Origin: CAWDYA01 sp963806495
Lineage (GTDB): Bacteria; Acidobacteriota; Polarisedimenticolia; JACPZX01; DASXTC01
DNA: 64,000 nucleotides
Direction of reading: 5' to 3'
Assembly (NCBI GenBank): GCA_963806495.1
Contig: CAWDYA010000004.1
Coordinates: 124,001 to 188,000 of the forward strand
Both the position numbers and the translations under genes were made by a program. Positions 53,421 to 61,661 of the stretch are shown here, one piece after another; position 1 is the stretch's first letter, and each line of letters opens with the position of its first letter. The notes below the pieces were generated by a model. It was not told where the DNA came from. It was given only the letters and a program-made list of their open reading frames with translations, and searched no databases.

Positions 53421-55127
53421 ATGTTCCTACGTCCCGGCCACCGGGCACGATTTGCCTGGGGTCTCGTTCTCGCCGTCGCGGCTGTTTCCGTGCCGACCGG
53501 TCTCGCATTCGCCGCGCGCATGGCGCCGGCGGAGGTCGTGACCGGCGGACCCTCGCAGGCGGATTATCTGATCAGACAGGCGGACCTGCACGACCGCCTC
53601 GTGACGCTGCTGCCGTCGGGGCCGACTGCCGCCGGTATCCACTTCAAGCTCACCGCCTCCGAGCGCGCGGAGTTCGAGCGTCCGGGCCGCCGAGGTCCGG
53701 GTCCGCTGAAGATCGGGCTGGTCAAAGGCGTCTCGCCCGCCGTCGTGTTCCACGGGCTCGAGTCGCAGTCGATGTCGCGCGGCGGCGCGCCCTTCGCGCG
53801 CGGCACGCTGCAGGCTACCGATGACGGCGGGTTCGTCTGGGCGATCCCGGTCACGTCCGAGGCCGCAGGCGGTCTGCGCGTACACATCGCCGGGTTCAAT
53901 CTGCCGGACAACGCCGGGATGTACATCCTGAGCCGGTCGGGCGAGGCGTACGGCCCGTACCAGCGGAAGGGACCCGGAGACGTGGGCGACTTCTGGACGA
54001 ACTCGGTGCTCGACTCCAACGCGACGATCCTCGTGGTGCAGCACGGGCCGGCCACCCCGGACGAGCTGCGCTCGATGTCGTTCGTCATCCTCGCGGTCGG
54101 GCACATCGGGCGGCAGTTCCCGAAGCCGGTGGAACAGGCCGGACCGGGCTTCTGCGGCAACCCGACCTGCGTCCTCGACGCGTCGTGCTACAACGAGCCC
54201 GCGCTGAGCGATGCTGAGGACGCCGTGGCGCAGATGGAGTGGATCTCCGGGCCATACATTTACACCTGCACGGGCGGGCTGCTCGCCGACACCGACAGCT
54301 CCTCGCAGATCCCGTATTTCCTGACGGCCAATCACTGCATCAGCCGCGGCAAGGACGCGAAGAACATGGAGGCGTTCTTCTTCTATCGCACTCAGAGCTG
54401 CAGCAGCCAGACCTGTCCCTCCAACGCGTCGTTCCCCAAGGTCATGGGCGCGACGATCCGGGCGACGGGCCGCGGCGGCGACTTCACACTGATGCAGCTC
54501 AACCAGAACCCGCCTTCGGGCACCGTGATGATGGGCTGGAACAGCGAGCCGATCGCCTTCACCGACGGCGCGGATCTGTTCCGCATCAGCCACCCCAACT
54601 TCGGGACGCAGGCCTACTCGCACCATCAGGTCGACACGTCGGCGGGGACCTGCAGCGGCTGGCCGCGCGGCGAGCGGATCTACAGCCACGACGTCGAGGG
54701 CGCCACCGACGGCGGCAGCAGCGGCTCGCCGGTCCTCAATGCCGCCGGCCAGGTCGTCGGGCAGCTCTCGGGTGCGTGCGGCCTCAACCCCGGCGACGCC
54801 TGCGATTCGAGCAACGCGACGGTGGACGGCGCGCTGGCGTACTACTTCGACCAGGTGTCGACCTACCTCGACCCGCAGGGTGGCGGGGGCGGCGGATGCA
54901 CCTCCAACAGCGAGTGCGACGACGGGCAGTTCTGCAACGGATCGGAGACCTGCAACAACGGGACCTGCCAGTCCGGCACCAGCCCCTGCTCGGCCGGCGA
55001 GACCTGCGACGAGACGGGCAATCAATGCGTGCCAGCGCCGATGTGCTTCGGCAACAAGCATTCGTGCTCCGTGAACAGCGACTGCTGCTCGAACAACTGC
55101 AGAAACGGCAGCTGCAAAGGAAACTGA
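53421..55127 (+). CDS. Secreted S1 (lysyl endopeptidase-like) serine protease with Cys-rich tail
   Basis: 568 aa. ATG 53421 chosen for AGGAGG 5 nt upstream; ATG 53403 is worse. Signal peptide (WGLVLAVAAVSVPTGLAFA), propeptide-like strand region, then a trypsin fold: His in YFLTANHCISRG, Asp in RGGDFTLMQL, Ser in ATDGGSSGSPVLNAAGQVVG. Cys in PGFCGNPTCVLDASC, TCSGW and GACGLNPGDAC suggest several disulfides, like achromobacter lysyl endopeptidase. After a Gly-rich linker comes a 60-residue Cys-rich tail (NSECDDGQFCNGSETC, NSDCCSNNCRNGSC), similar to knottin or disintegrin-like repeats. A strong terminator follows. Confidence 0.88.
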   Translation: MFLRPGHRARFAWGLVLAVAAVSVPTGLAFAARMAPAEVVTGGPSQADYLIRQADLHDRLVTLLPSGPTAAGIHFKLTASERAEFERPGRRGPGPLKIGLVKGVSPAVVFHGLESQSMSRGGAPFARGTLQATDDGGFVWAIPVTSEAAGGLRVHIAGFNLPDNAGMYILSRSGEAYGPYQRKGPGDVGDFWTNSVLDSNATILVVQHGPATPDELRSMSFVILAVGHIGRQFPKPVEQAGPGFCGNPTCVLDASCYNEPALSDAEDAVAQMEWISGPYIYTCTGGLLADTDSSSQIPYFLTANHCISRGKDAKNMEAFFFYRTQSCSSQTCPSNASFPKVMGATIRATGRGGDFTLMQLNQNPPSGTVMMGWNSEPIAFTDGADLFRISHPNFGTQAYSHHQVDTSAGTCSGWPRGERIYSHDVEGATDGGSSGSPVLNAAGQVVGQLSGACGLNPGDACDSSNATVDGALAYYFDQVSTYLDPQGGGGGGCTSNSECDDGQFCNGSETCNNGTCQSGTSPCSAGETCDETGNQCVPAPMCFGNKHSCSVNSDCCSNNCRNGSCKGN

Positions 55128-55151
55128 CCGGCCTCGGCCGGATGAGCTGAC

Positions 55152-55187
55152 GGGCGGGCCGGGCGATCCGGCTCGCCCTTTTCTTTT
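55152..55187 (+). terminator. Intrinsic terminator of the S1 protease gene
   Basis: An 11-bp GC-rich stem (55152-55162 with 55168-55178, one G-T pair) on a 5-nt loop, directly followed by TTTTCTTTT (55179-55187). Textbook form, 25 nt after the stop. Confidence 0.85.
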
Positions 55188-55208
55188 GCGAAAGGTACTG
55201 GACGTCGC

Positions 55209-55227
55209 ATAGTACTGTGCGGTACAT
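55209..55227 (+). promoter_or_regulatory. Possible PadR operator
   Basis: A partial inverted repeat (GTAC arms at 55212-55215 and 55222-55225) in the short region before the PadR gene. PadR proteins usually bind ATGT-N8-ACAT; this matches only loosely. Low confidence. Confidence 0.3.
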
Positions 55228-55250
55228 TGTAGCCATTGGGAGACGGATGC

Positions 55251-55595
55251 ATGCCGGAGGTGGGCGAGTGGAACTCACAGATGCGGCGCGGGCTCCTGGA
55301 GCTCTGCATCCTGGGACTGCTGGAGCGGGCTCCGAGCTACGGCTACGAGATCGTCACCCGGCTGGGCGAGGCGCCGATCCTGGCGGCGGGCGAGGGGACG
55401 GTCTACCCGCTGCTGAGACGGCTGCGGCGCCTCGGATGGCTGGAGACCTTCTGGCAGGAATCGGCAAGCGGGCCGCCGCGCCAGTACTACCGGCTGAGCG
55501 CCGCCGGCCGCGAGTACCTCAAGGCCCTGCGGCGGGAGTGGAAGAAGCTGACGGCCGCGGCGGGCTCGTTCGTCGAGAAAGGGGACCGATCATGA
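55251..55595 (+). CDS. PadR family transcriptional regulator
   Basis: 114 aa from ATG 55251 (GGGAG 8 nt upstream; TTG 55236 is longer). Winged helix core: MRRGLLELCILGLLERAPSY, GYEIVTRLGEA, GEGTVYPLLRRLRRLGWLE, and QYYRLSAAGREYLKALRREW. Typical short PadR size. Its stop overlaps the start of the HAAS gene, a layout well known from Firmicutes and Acidobacteriota, in which PadR represses the downstream envelope-stress genes. Confidence 0.94.
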   Translation: MPEVGEWNSQMRRGLLELCILGLLERAPSYGYEIVTRLGEAPILAAGEGTVYPLLRRLRRLGWLETFWQESASGPPRQYYRLSAAGREYLKALRREWKKLTAAAGSFVEKGDRS

Positions 55596-56161
55596 CGCCG
55601 GACACCAACCCTCTCGTGCGGAGATACCTCGAGCAGCTCGACGCGGAGCTGGGACGGGTCGCGATGCGGGACGAGGAGCGGGCCGACATCCTGGGCGAGA
55701 TCGAGAGCCATCTGGCCGAGTCGGCCGGTTCGGGCGTGCCGCTGGCCGACGCGATCGAGCGACTGGGCCCGGCGGCCGATCTGGCCGACACGTACGCCGT
55801 TGAGCTGATGCTCAACCCGCGGCCGGGTCGCACCACCGATACCCCGCTCCGCCGCGCGGGCCACCTCGCCGGACGTGCCGGAGTCGCGGCCGCTGCCGCG
55901 CTCCTGGCGATCGTCATGGGGACGCTGGGAGCGACACTGGCGCTCGCGGGGGCGGCGGCGGTGCTCTTCGGGGCGATCGCGCCGTTCATCCCGCGTGACT
56001 GGCTCGACCCGACGCTGCGGGCCGGTCTGCCGCAGGTGGTGGTGATCGCGGCGGGGCTCGTGCTGCTGGTTCTCGGGTTTCTCTCGGTGAGGCTCGTGCT
56101 CATCAACGTCCGCGTCCTGGCGGGGGCGCTCCGGCGCCGGCTGCCCGGAGGTGGACGATGA
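55592..56161 (+). CDS. HAAS (DUF1700-like) domain membrane protein
   Basis: 189 aa, ATG 55592 overlapping the PadR stop (ATGA). The N-terminal HAAS domain reads PLVRRYLEQLDAELGRVAMR, DILGEIESHLAESAGSGVPL, ADAIERLGPAADLADTYAVE. Two to three membrane helices follow (GVAAAAALLAIVMGTLGATL, VVVIAAGLVLLVLGFLSVRL). HAAS domains mark antibiotic- or envelope-stress loci with PadR and DUF4097. It overlaps the DUF4097 start at 56158. Confidence 0.9.
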   Translation: MTPDTNPLVRRYLEQLDAELGRVAMRDEERADILGEIESHLAESAGSGVPLADAIERLGPAADLADTYAVELMLNPRPGRTTDTPLRRAGHLAGRAGVAAAAALLAIVMGTLGATLALAGAAAVLFGAIAPFIPRDWLDPTLRAGLPQVVVIAAGLVLLVLGFLSVRLVLINVRVLAGALRRRLPGGGR

Positions 56162-56928
56162 GCGGCCGCCGGTTGAGAACGTCGGTGTCGGCGGTCCTGA
56201 TCGCGCTCGTGTCCGCCTGCGGAATCGCCCGCGCGTCCGAGCGGGTGCTCGAGCAGGAATTCCCAGCCGAGGGCATCGAGACGCTCCGCCTCGTGGCGGG
56301 AAACGGCTCGGCGAGAGTCACGGCGGGCGACGACGATCGAATCCACGTCACCGTGCGGGTCACGCCGAAGCGGTGGACCGACGACGAACCGTGGAGGAAG
56401 GCGCTGCAGTGGTTCCTCACATCCGAGTACGAGGACGTGAACGATCTGATCGCCGCGGTGCGGATCGACTCGGGCCGGACCTTCGGTGGCGCGCTGAAGG
56501 TCTCCCTGCTGCCGTCCGGCAGGACACGCGAGTCGCGCGTTGCCGAGGAATGGACGGTCACGCTCCCCGCGCGCATGGCGCTCGACATGCGTATGGACGC
56601 GACCGAGGCCGAGATCACGGGCATCACGGGCGGAGTGACGATCGACGCCGGCGTCGGCGGCATCGTGGTGGACGTGCCGAGAGGCGGTCTCGACGTCTCC
56701 ATCAAGGTGGGAAAGCTCACCCTGACGGATCACTCCGCGGAGATCGGCGACATCCGGCTCGGCTCGAAAGTCGGAAAGGTCTCCCTGCGGCTGGACGACA
56801 GGTACTTCGAAGTTCCCTCTGAACCAGGACCCGGCACACATGTCTCGGTCAAGGGCCACGGGCGGGACTCGATCCTCGCATGGATCGAGGTCGGCGACAT
56901 CAGCGCCCGACTCGGGAAGACCGAATGA
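56158..56928 (+). CDS. DUF4097-like adhesin/beta-helix protein, secreted
   Basis: 256 aa, ATG 56158 overlapping the HAAS stop. Signal peptide (VSAVLIALVSACGIARA). DUF4097-type head-GIN pattern of repeated beta strands: IETLRLVAGNGSARVTAGDD, MRMDATEAEITGITGGVTID, GVGGIVVDVPRGGLDVSIKV. The strands are parallel beta-helix-like. Third gene of the PadR module. Role in envelope stress is inferred from context. Confidence 0.83.
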   Translation: MSGRRLRTSVSAVLIALVSACGIARASERVLEQEFPAEGIETLRLVAGNGSARVTAGDDDRIHVTVRVTPKRWTDDEPWRKALQWFLTSEYEDVNDLIAAVRIDSGRTFGGALKVSLLPSGRTRESRVAEEWTVTLPARMALDMRMDATEAEITGITGGVTIDAGVGGIVVDVPRGGLDVSIKVGKLTLTDHSAEIGDIRLGSKVGKVSLRLDDRYFEVPSEPGPGTHVSVKGHGRDSILAWIEVGDISARLGKTE

Positions 56929-56942
56929 CCAGGAGGTGCCGG

Positions 56943-58209
56943 ATGCGTAACGTCCTTGCTTTGCTGTGTGTCCTCGCGATGACCTGCAGTTCCCTGGCTG
57001 CCGGGGTGCCGCTCGAGCGAATGACCGCCGATGACTGGCGGGCCGATCTCGCGTTCCTGGCCAGGGAGCTGCCGAAACGGCATGCGGACCTGTACCGGGC
57101 CGTGACCGAGGATCAGTTCCGCGAGGCGGTCGATGAGCTCGATGCGAAGATCCCCTCGCTCACGGGTCCGGAGATCGAGATCGGCCTGACCCGGATCGTC
57201 GCCATGGCCGGCGACGGCCACACGGAATTGTGGCTGGCCCGACCGCGGACCGGTCTTCACCGGTACCCGGTCTTGCTGTACTTCTTCGGCGGCGAGCTGC
57301 GCATCACGGCCGCGGGGCCCGGCAATGAGTCGCTGATCGGCGCCCGGATCCTGAGCTTCGACGGCGTGCCGGCCGCGGAAGCGTTCGAGAGGGTCAAACC
57401 GCTGCTGGCGCACGACAACGAGATGGAGTACTGGTATGCGGCCCCCTCCTACCTCGAGATTCCGGAAGATCCTGCATGCCATCGGCATCGCGAAGCGGGC
57501 CGACACGGTGACCCTGGCTCTCGAGCTCGACGGGAAGGAGTCGACCGTGATCCTGCACCCGGTGACGGCTCGGGAGTACGGGAAGATCCAATGGAAGACC
57601 GCCCGGGACGTGGCCGGTGTGGCCGCACCGCTCTACCTGCAGAGGCTCGACGAGAACTACTGGTACCAGTGGCTGCCCGAGTCGAGGACCGTCTTCGTCG
57701 AGTACAACCGGTGCGAGAACCAGAAAAAGGGGCCGAGCATCAGGAAGTTCGCGCGGGAGCTGTTCGCCTTCGTCGACTCTCATCCCGTCGACCGTTTCGT
57801 CCTCAATCTGCGGCACAACCCCGGGGGGAACTACGAGCTCAACCCGCCGCTCATCGACGGCATCCGGAAGAGGCCGGCCATCAACCGAAGGGGGCACCTG
57901 TTCGCCCTCATCGGCCGCCGCACCTTCTCGGCCGCGACGGTCGCGGAGATCGATCTGAAGTACACGACCGAGGCGATCCTGATCGGCGAGAACTCGCGCA
58001 GCCGTCCGAACGGCACCGACAACATGGAGACGATGCGCCTGCCCCGTTCCGGGCTGCGGGTCGACTACACGAACCGGGTCAAGGATCATGCGCCCCAGCT
58101 CGGCGACGCTCCGTACGTGCCGCTCGACCTGCCGGTCGACCTCACGTTCGAGGAATACCGCCAGGGGCGCGATCCGGTGCTCGAGGCGGCGCTGAAGTAC
58201 GCTCCCTAG
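56943..58209 (+). CDS. S41-like (tail-specific) peptidase, frameshifted
   Basis: About 422 aa corrected. ATG 56943 chosen for AGGAGGT 5-6 nt upstream. Signal peptide (VLALLCVLAMTCSSLAA). N-terminal helical TSP-like part (MTADDWRADLAFLARELPKR), PDZ-like GARILSFDGVPAAEAFERV. At about 57460 an indel shifts the frame and the sequence resumes ILHAIGIAKRADTVTLALEL. S41 core: FVLNLRHNPGGNYELNPPLI, then LIGRRTFSAATVAEIDLKYT, where the usual catalytic Ser is the Ser of TFSA and the Lys/Glu are less clear (ILIGENS). Many such proteins are annotated peptidase S41 with unknown targets. Overlaps the convergent SIMPL gene by 4 bp. Confidence 0.78.
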
Positions 58210-58922
58210 TCGCCGACGAGAAAATACTGCACCGTCGTCACGACCCGGATCTTCTTGATCTCGGGCGAGAACGGGTCGCGATCCTCGATGCTGAAATATC
58301 CCTGGCGGGCGTTCCGGATGGCGCCGACATGACTGCCCGAGTCGGCGGCGAACTGCTGCGCGGCGCGTCTCGCGTCGCGGGTGGCCTCGGCGATCATCTC
58401 CGGCTTGACCTTGTCGAGACCGGTGAACATGTACCGGGTGTTGAACTCGTAGCTGCGAATGAGGGCGACACCCTCCTTGACCAGCTCGCCCGATGCGGCC
58501 ATGGCCGGTCCGACGTCCTCGACCCTCGCAGTGCGCAGTGTGACCGTGCCCTCGGCGACGTACCGCTCCATCGGCCGCCCGGGCATGCCGGCCCCCTGGG
58601 CCTCGCGATCGGTCACCCTGGGGGCCGACAGGGTGATCTCGTCTCCCTCGAACCGGCGGCTCAGGAAGTCGCGGATCTTCTGCGCGCTGACCTCCACGCG
58701 CTTCTGCAGCGTCTCGAGATCCGGGGCGGTCACGTTGAAGACGACGGGCCAGAGGGCGAGATCCGCGGGCAGCTCGCGCTCGGCAAGGCCGTTGACGGTG
58801 ACGTACCGGTCGGCCGAACGCGCCTGCAGCAGTCCGTTGCCGACGAACCATCCCGCCACGGCCAGCCCGATCGCGAGCAGCGCTCCGAGGATGAGTGCCG
58901 AAGTGTGGTGCCGTTCGTTCAT
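58206..58922 (-). CDS. SIMPL domain (DUF541) envelope protein
   Basis: 238 aa, N-terminal membrane anchor (ALILGALLAIGLAVAGWFVG). SIMPL-type strands: YVTVNGLAERELPADLALWP, ITLSAPRVTDREAQ and the C-terminal ATRDARRAAQQFAADSGSHV then GAIRNARQGYFSIEDRD. Members form periplasmic oligomers of unclear function. Faces the cytidylate-kinase-like gene divergently across 88 bp. Confidence 0.92.
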   Translation of the reverse strand: MNERHHTSALILGALLAIGLAVAGWFVGNGLLQARSADRYVTVNGLAERELPADLALWPVVFNVTAPDLETLQKRVEVSAQKIRDFLSRRFEGDEITLSAPRVTDREAQGAGMPGRPMERYVAEGTVTLRTARVEDVGPAMAASGELVKEGVALIRSYEFNTRYMFTGLDKVKPEMIAEATRDARRAAQQFAADSGSHVGAIRNARQGYFSIEDRDPFSPEIKKIRVVTTVQYFLVGD

Positions 58923-59010
58923 GAAGGCTTCCCCCGGCGAATGCCCTGGCGATGCCGCTGGGCTACAATGAACAGAGAGGTGATCCTACCACCATCGGGG
59001 GCATACGGTC

Positions 59011-59733
59011 ATGGACAAGACATCCGACTCGGTGAAGATCGACCGGCTGCTCGATCGTCAGATGAACCTGTGGGAGATCCGCAAACGGCTGGCCGCGGAG
59101 GGGGGCGAGCCGGCCCGTCGCGAGCTGGCGCACCTGGAGCAGGGCCCCTGGATCACGTTGTCGAAGGCGCGCGCGAGCGGCTGGGAGGAGGTCGCGCGTC
59201 TCGTCGCCGATCATCTCGGGTGGCAGGTGTTCGACCACGAGATCCTCGACGCGATCTCGCGTCGCTCGCACGCGCGTGAGGCGATCCTGTCGCGTCTGGA
59301 CGAGAAGGGGATCTGGTGGCTCGAGGACACGCTGTCCCGGCTCGCGGCGCCCGACTATCCGGGCCAGCCGACCTTCCTGATCGAGATGCGCAAGGTGATC
59401 CTGGCGCTGGCGAGACAGGGGCGCACGATCCTTGTGGGACGCGGCGCCAACTGGCTGCTCGAGCCGGCATTCGGGCTGAGGGTCCGGATGATCGCGCCGG
59501 CCCCGGAGCGCGCGGCGCGGCTGGCTGAACGCGAGGGGCTGGAGCCCGACAGGGCTCGCCGGCGCATCCACGAGGACGATGTCGAGCTGGCCGCGTTCAT
59601 CCGGCAGGTCTACCAGAGGGACATCGACGATCCGGAAGGGTACGATCTGATCCTGAACCTGGGCTCGCTGCCTCCCGATGCCGCGGCCGACGCGATCGTG
59701 GCGGCCCTGCGTCGCAAGCTCGGGGCGGCCTGA
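59011..59733 (+). CDS. Cytidylate kinase-like family protein
   Basis: 240 aa, ATG 59011. Residues about 48-240 resemble P-loop cytidylate kinase: WITLSKARASGWEEVARLVA (P-loop degenerate, normally GxxGxGK), VFDHEILDAISRRSH, TILVGRGANWLLEPAFGLRV and MIAPAPERAARLAEREGL. A 50-residue N-terminal extension of unknown role is present. Annotated in many genomes as cytidylate kinase-like, but true CMP kinase activity is doubtful without the P-loop. Confidence 0.85.
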   Translation: MDKTSDSVKIDRLLDRQMNLWEIRKRLAAEGGEPARRELAHLEQGPWITLSKARASGWEEVARLVADHLGWQVFDHEILDAISRRSHAREAILSRLDEKGIWWLEDTLSRLAAPDYPGQPTFLIEMRKVILALARQGRTILVGRGANWLLEPAFGLRVRMIAPAPERAARLAEREGLEPDRARRRIHEDDVELAAFIRQVYQRDIDDPEGYDLILNLGSLPPDAAADAIVAALRRKLGAA

Positions 59734-59744
59734 GCCTTCGCCGG

Positions 59745-60320
59745 CTACTTGCCGTCGTACAGCAGCGGGATCCCCTCCGGCTCGGCGTACCCGAGCTCCT
59801 CCTTCACGAACACACGGGTTGCGGCGATCCGGTCATGGTCGTCGAGGGTGAATGTGAGCAGCCCGCCGGCCGGCTCCTCGAACTTCACGAGCATTCCCGC
59901 GCCCTCACCCTCCCCGTTCACGCCGATCTTGCCCACGACGATGATCCCGCGCTTGGGCGCCCAGGCCTTCTCGATCTTGCCGAACCGCTTCATCTGCACC
60001 GCGAACATGTCGCGCCACCAGGGGATCGCCGACCCCCACGCTTCGTCGGTGAAGAGCTTCCGGTACGCTTCCTTGTCACCGGCGTTGAGCGTCTTGACGA
60101 GAGCCAGCCCCACGGCGTCGTATCGCTTCTGCTCGGCGGCCGTCAGGCCGGGCGCCTCCATCGACCCTTTCGGAGCTGCTTCCCCTGCGTTCGGATCGGC
60201 CGACCATCCGGACGGTTTGTCGTTGTCGGGTGGTGCGGCCGCGGCCGGAAGGCAGGTGCCCAGCAGCGTCAGGATGGCGGCGAAGACCGCGAGTGATTTC
60301 GGATCGGATGCGCGTGTCAT
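59745..60320 (-). CDS. Secreted NTF2-like protein
   Basis: 191 aa. Signal peptide (LAVFAAILTLLGTCLPAAA). A Pro/Asn-rich linker precedes LTAAEQKRYDAVGLALVKTL, DKEAYRKLFTDEAWGSAIPW and strands RGIIVVGKIGV and GGLLTFTLDDHDRIAATRVF, a cone-like NTF2/SnoaL arrangement. Function unknown. Its start overlaps the stop of the S1 protease gene by 4 bp, so they form an operon. Confidence 0.78.
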   Translation of the reverse strand: MTRASDPKSLAVFAAILTLLGTCLPAAAAPPDNDKPSGWSADPNAGEAAPKGSMEAPGLTAAEQKRYDAVGLALVKTLNAGDKEAYRKLFTDEAWGSAIPWWRDMFAVQMKRFGKIEKAWAPKRGIIVVGKIGVNGEGEGAGMLVKFEEPAGGLLTFTLDDHDRIAATRVFVKEELGYAEPEGIPLLYDGK

Positions 60321-61573
60321 GGGTCTGCCTCCGGTGGGTGAAGCGTGCTCAGGTATCGGGCCGGGTCCGGCAGGGGCACCCCCTGCGCCGAGGTTTCACG
60401 GCCGACCTCCAACTCGCGCAGCCCGTACGGCTCGTGTCCTTCCAGCTCGAACCGGTAGCTGCGCCAGCGGTCGGCCGAGGCGGCCAGCACCACGATCTTG
60501 TAGTCGTTCAGCTCCACGCAGCGGTATGGCGCGAGAGTGCCCGTCCTGTCCGCCTGCCGGCTCCACAGCGCCGCCCACTCGGGAGCCGGCAGCATCTTCG
60601 CGGCTTCGTTCGACAGCGAGGAGCGGGCGAACGCGATAAGCGCGTCGCGTCCCGGTTCATTGTAGGCGTGGAAGAAGGCGGACGCGAGCCTGCCGGCCGG
60701 GGTTGCCGGCCAGCCGGCGTGGCCGCCCAGCGGGCGCAGGGAGCCCGGTCCGTCCTTCGAAGCCATCGTCCGACGCAGCCAGTCGTACTGGGCCGACACC
60801 CTTGCATACACTTCGGTCGTTCCGTAGACGCACTCGGGCAGCCCGGCGGCGTCATGATCGTTGCGGGAGCTGATCCCGATGACGAAACGGGTACCGTCGA
60901 TCGCAAGCAGCGCCGGCCCGCCGCTGTCGCCCGGGCCGCTGATACCCTCGAGGTCGTCGCCCGCAGGCGGCGCGTCGAAGGTGAACGAGAGCCACGCGCC
61001 CTCGGCGCGGGTCACGGTGTTCTGCGCCGCGCGCAGCCTGCCGTCGTCGCGGACCGGCCCGGCTCGTCCGTCTCCGGTGCGCCCCCGCCCGACGAAGACG
61101 ATGGTCCGGCCCTGCTCGTCGTGACCCGGATACAACGCGGCGGGGCGGACGCCGGCGACGGGTCGGGCCAGCTTCACCAGGGCCATGTCGACCCAGTCGA
61201 GCTCCGCCCGGCCTGGGCCGAGATCCCCCACCCAGGATGGATGCAGGACGATCCGTTCCACCGGGTACGCCTCCCCACCGATCGTCACCGAGCCCGAGAC
61301 GGGCGACAGCCCGCCGTCGACGACGTGCGCCGCGGTGATGATCCAGTCCGGGGCGACCAGCGTGCCCTGCCCGAGCGCCACCGGCACCACCTCGGGATAC
61401 TTTCCGCCGAGGGCAAGGTACCGTGCGTCCTCCCGGTCATGGCGGGTCACGATCGCCTCGGCGGGGCGGGACAGGCCCGCCAGGGCCGCGGCGGCGGCCA
61501 GGCAGGCCAGGCTGCGCAGCGCATGTCGGATGCAGGTTCCGGTCCTGGGCGGCATGGCACCGTATTGAAGCAC
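60317..61573 (-). CDS. Secreted trypsin-like (S1) serine protease
   Basis: 418 aa from GTG 61573 (AGGTGGGG upstream); ATG 61555 is an alternative. Signal peptide (LACLAAAAALAGLSRPAEA). His in DWIITAAHVVDGG, Asp in LDWVDMALVKLARPV, Ser in GPGDSGGPALLAID. C-terminal 130 residues (AFFHAYNEPGRDALIAFARS, SYRFELEGHEPYGL) look like an NTF2-type accessory domain, a composition also seen in the serine hydrolase at 50599. Operon with the small NTF2-like protein. Confidence 0.9.
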   Translation of the reverse strand: MLQYGAMPPRTGTCIRHALRSLACLAAAAALAGLSRPAEAIVTRHDREDARYLALGGKYPEVVPVALGQGTLVAPDWIITAAHVVDGGLSPVSGSVTIGGEAYPVERIVLHPSWVGDLGPGRAELDWVDMALVKLARPVAGVRPAALYPGHDEQGRTIVFVGRGRTGDGRAGPVRDDGRLRAAQNTVTRAEGAWLSFTFDAPPAGDDLEGISGPGDSGGPALLAIDGTRFVIGISSRNDHDAAGLPECVYGTTEVYARVSAQYDWLRRTMASKDGPGSLRPLGGHAGWPATPAGRLASAFFHAYNEPGRDALIAFARSSLSNEAAKMLPAPEWAALWSRQADRTGTLAPYRCVELNDYKIVVLAASADRWRSYRFELEGHEPYGLRELEVGRETSAQGVPLPDPARYLSTLHPPEADP

Positions 61574-61661
61574 ATCCCCACCTGTCTACGAGACGGGGCC
61601 AGATTGGCCTTGCTCCGGATGCCGATGTTCCGGTAGCCTGATGCCACAAGGGAGCCAGCTC

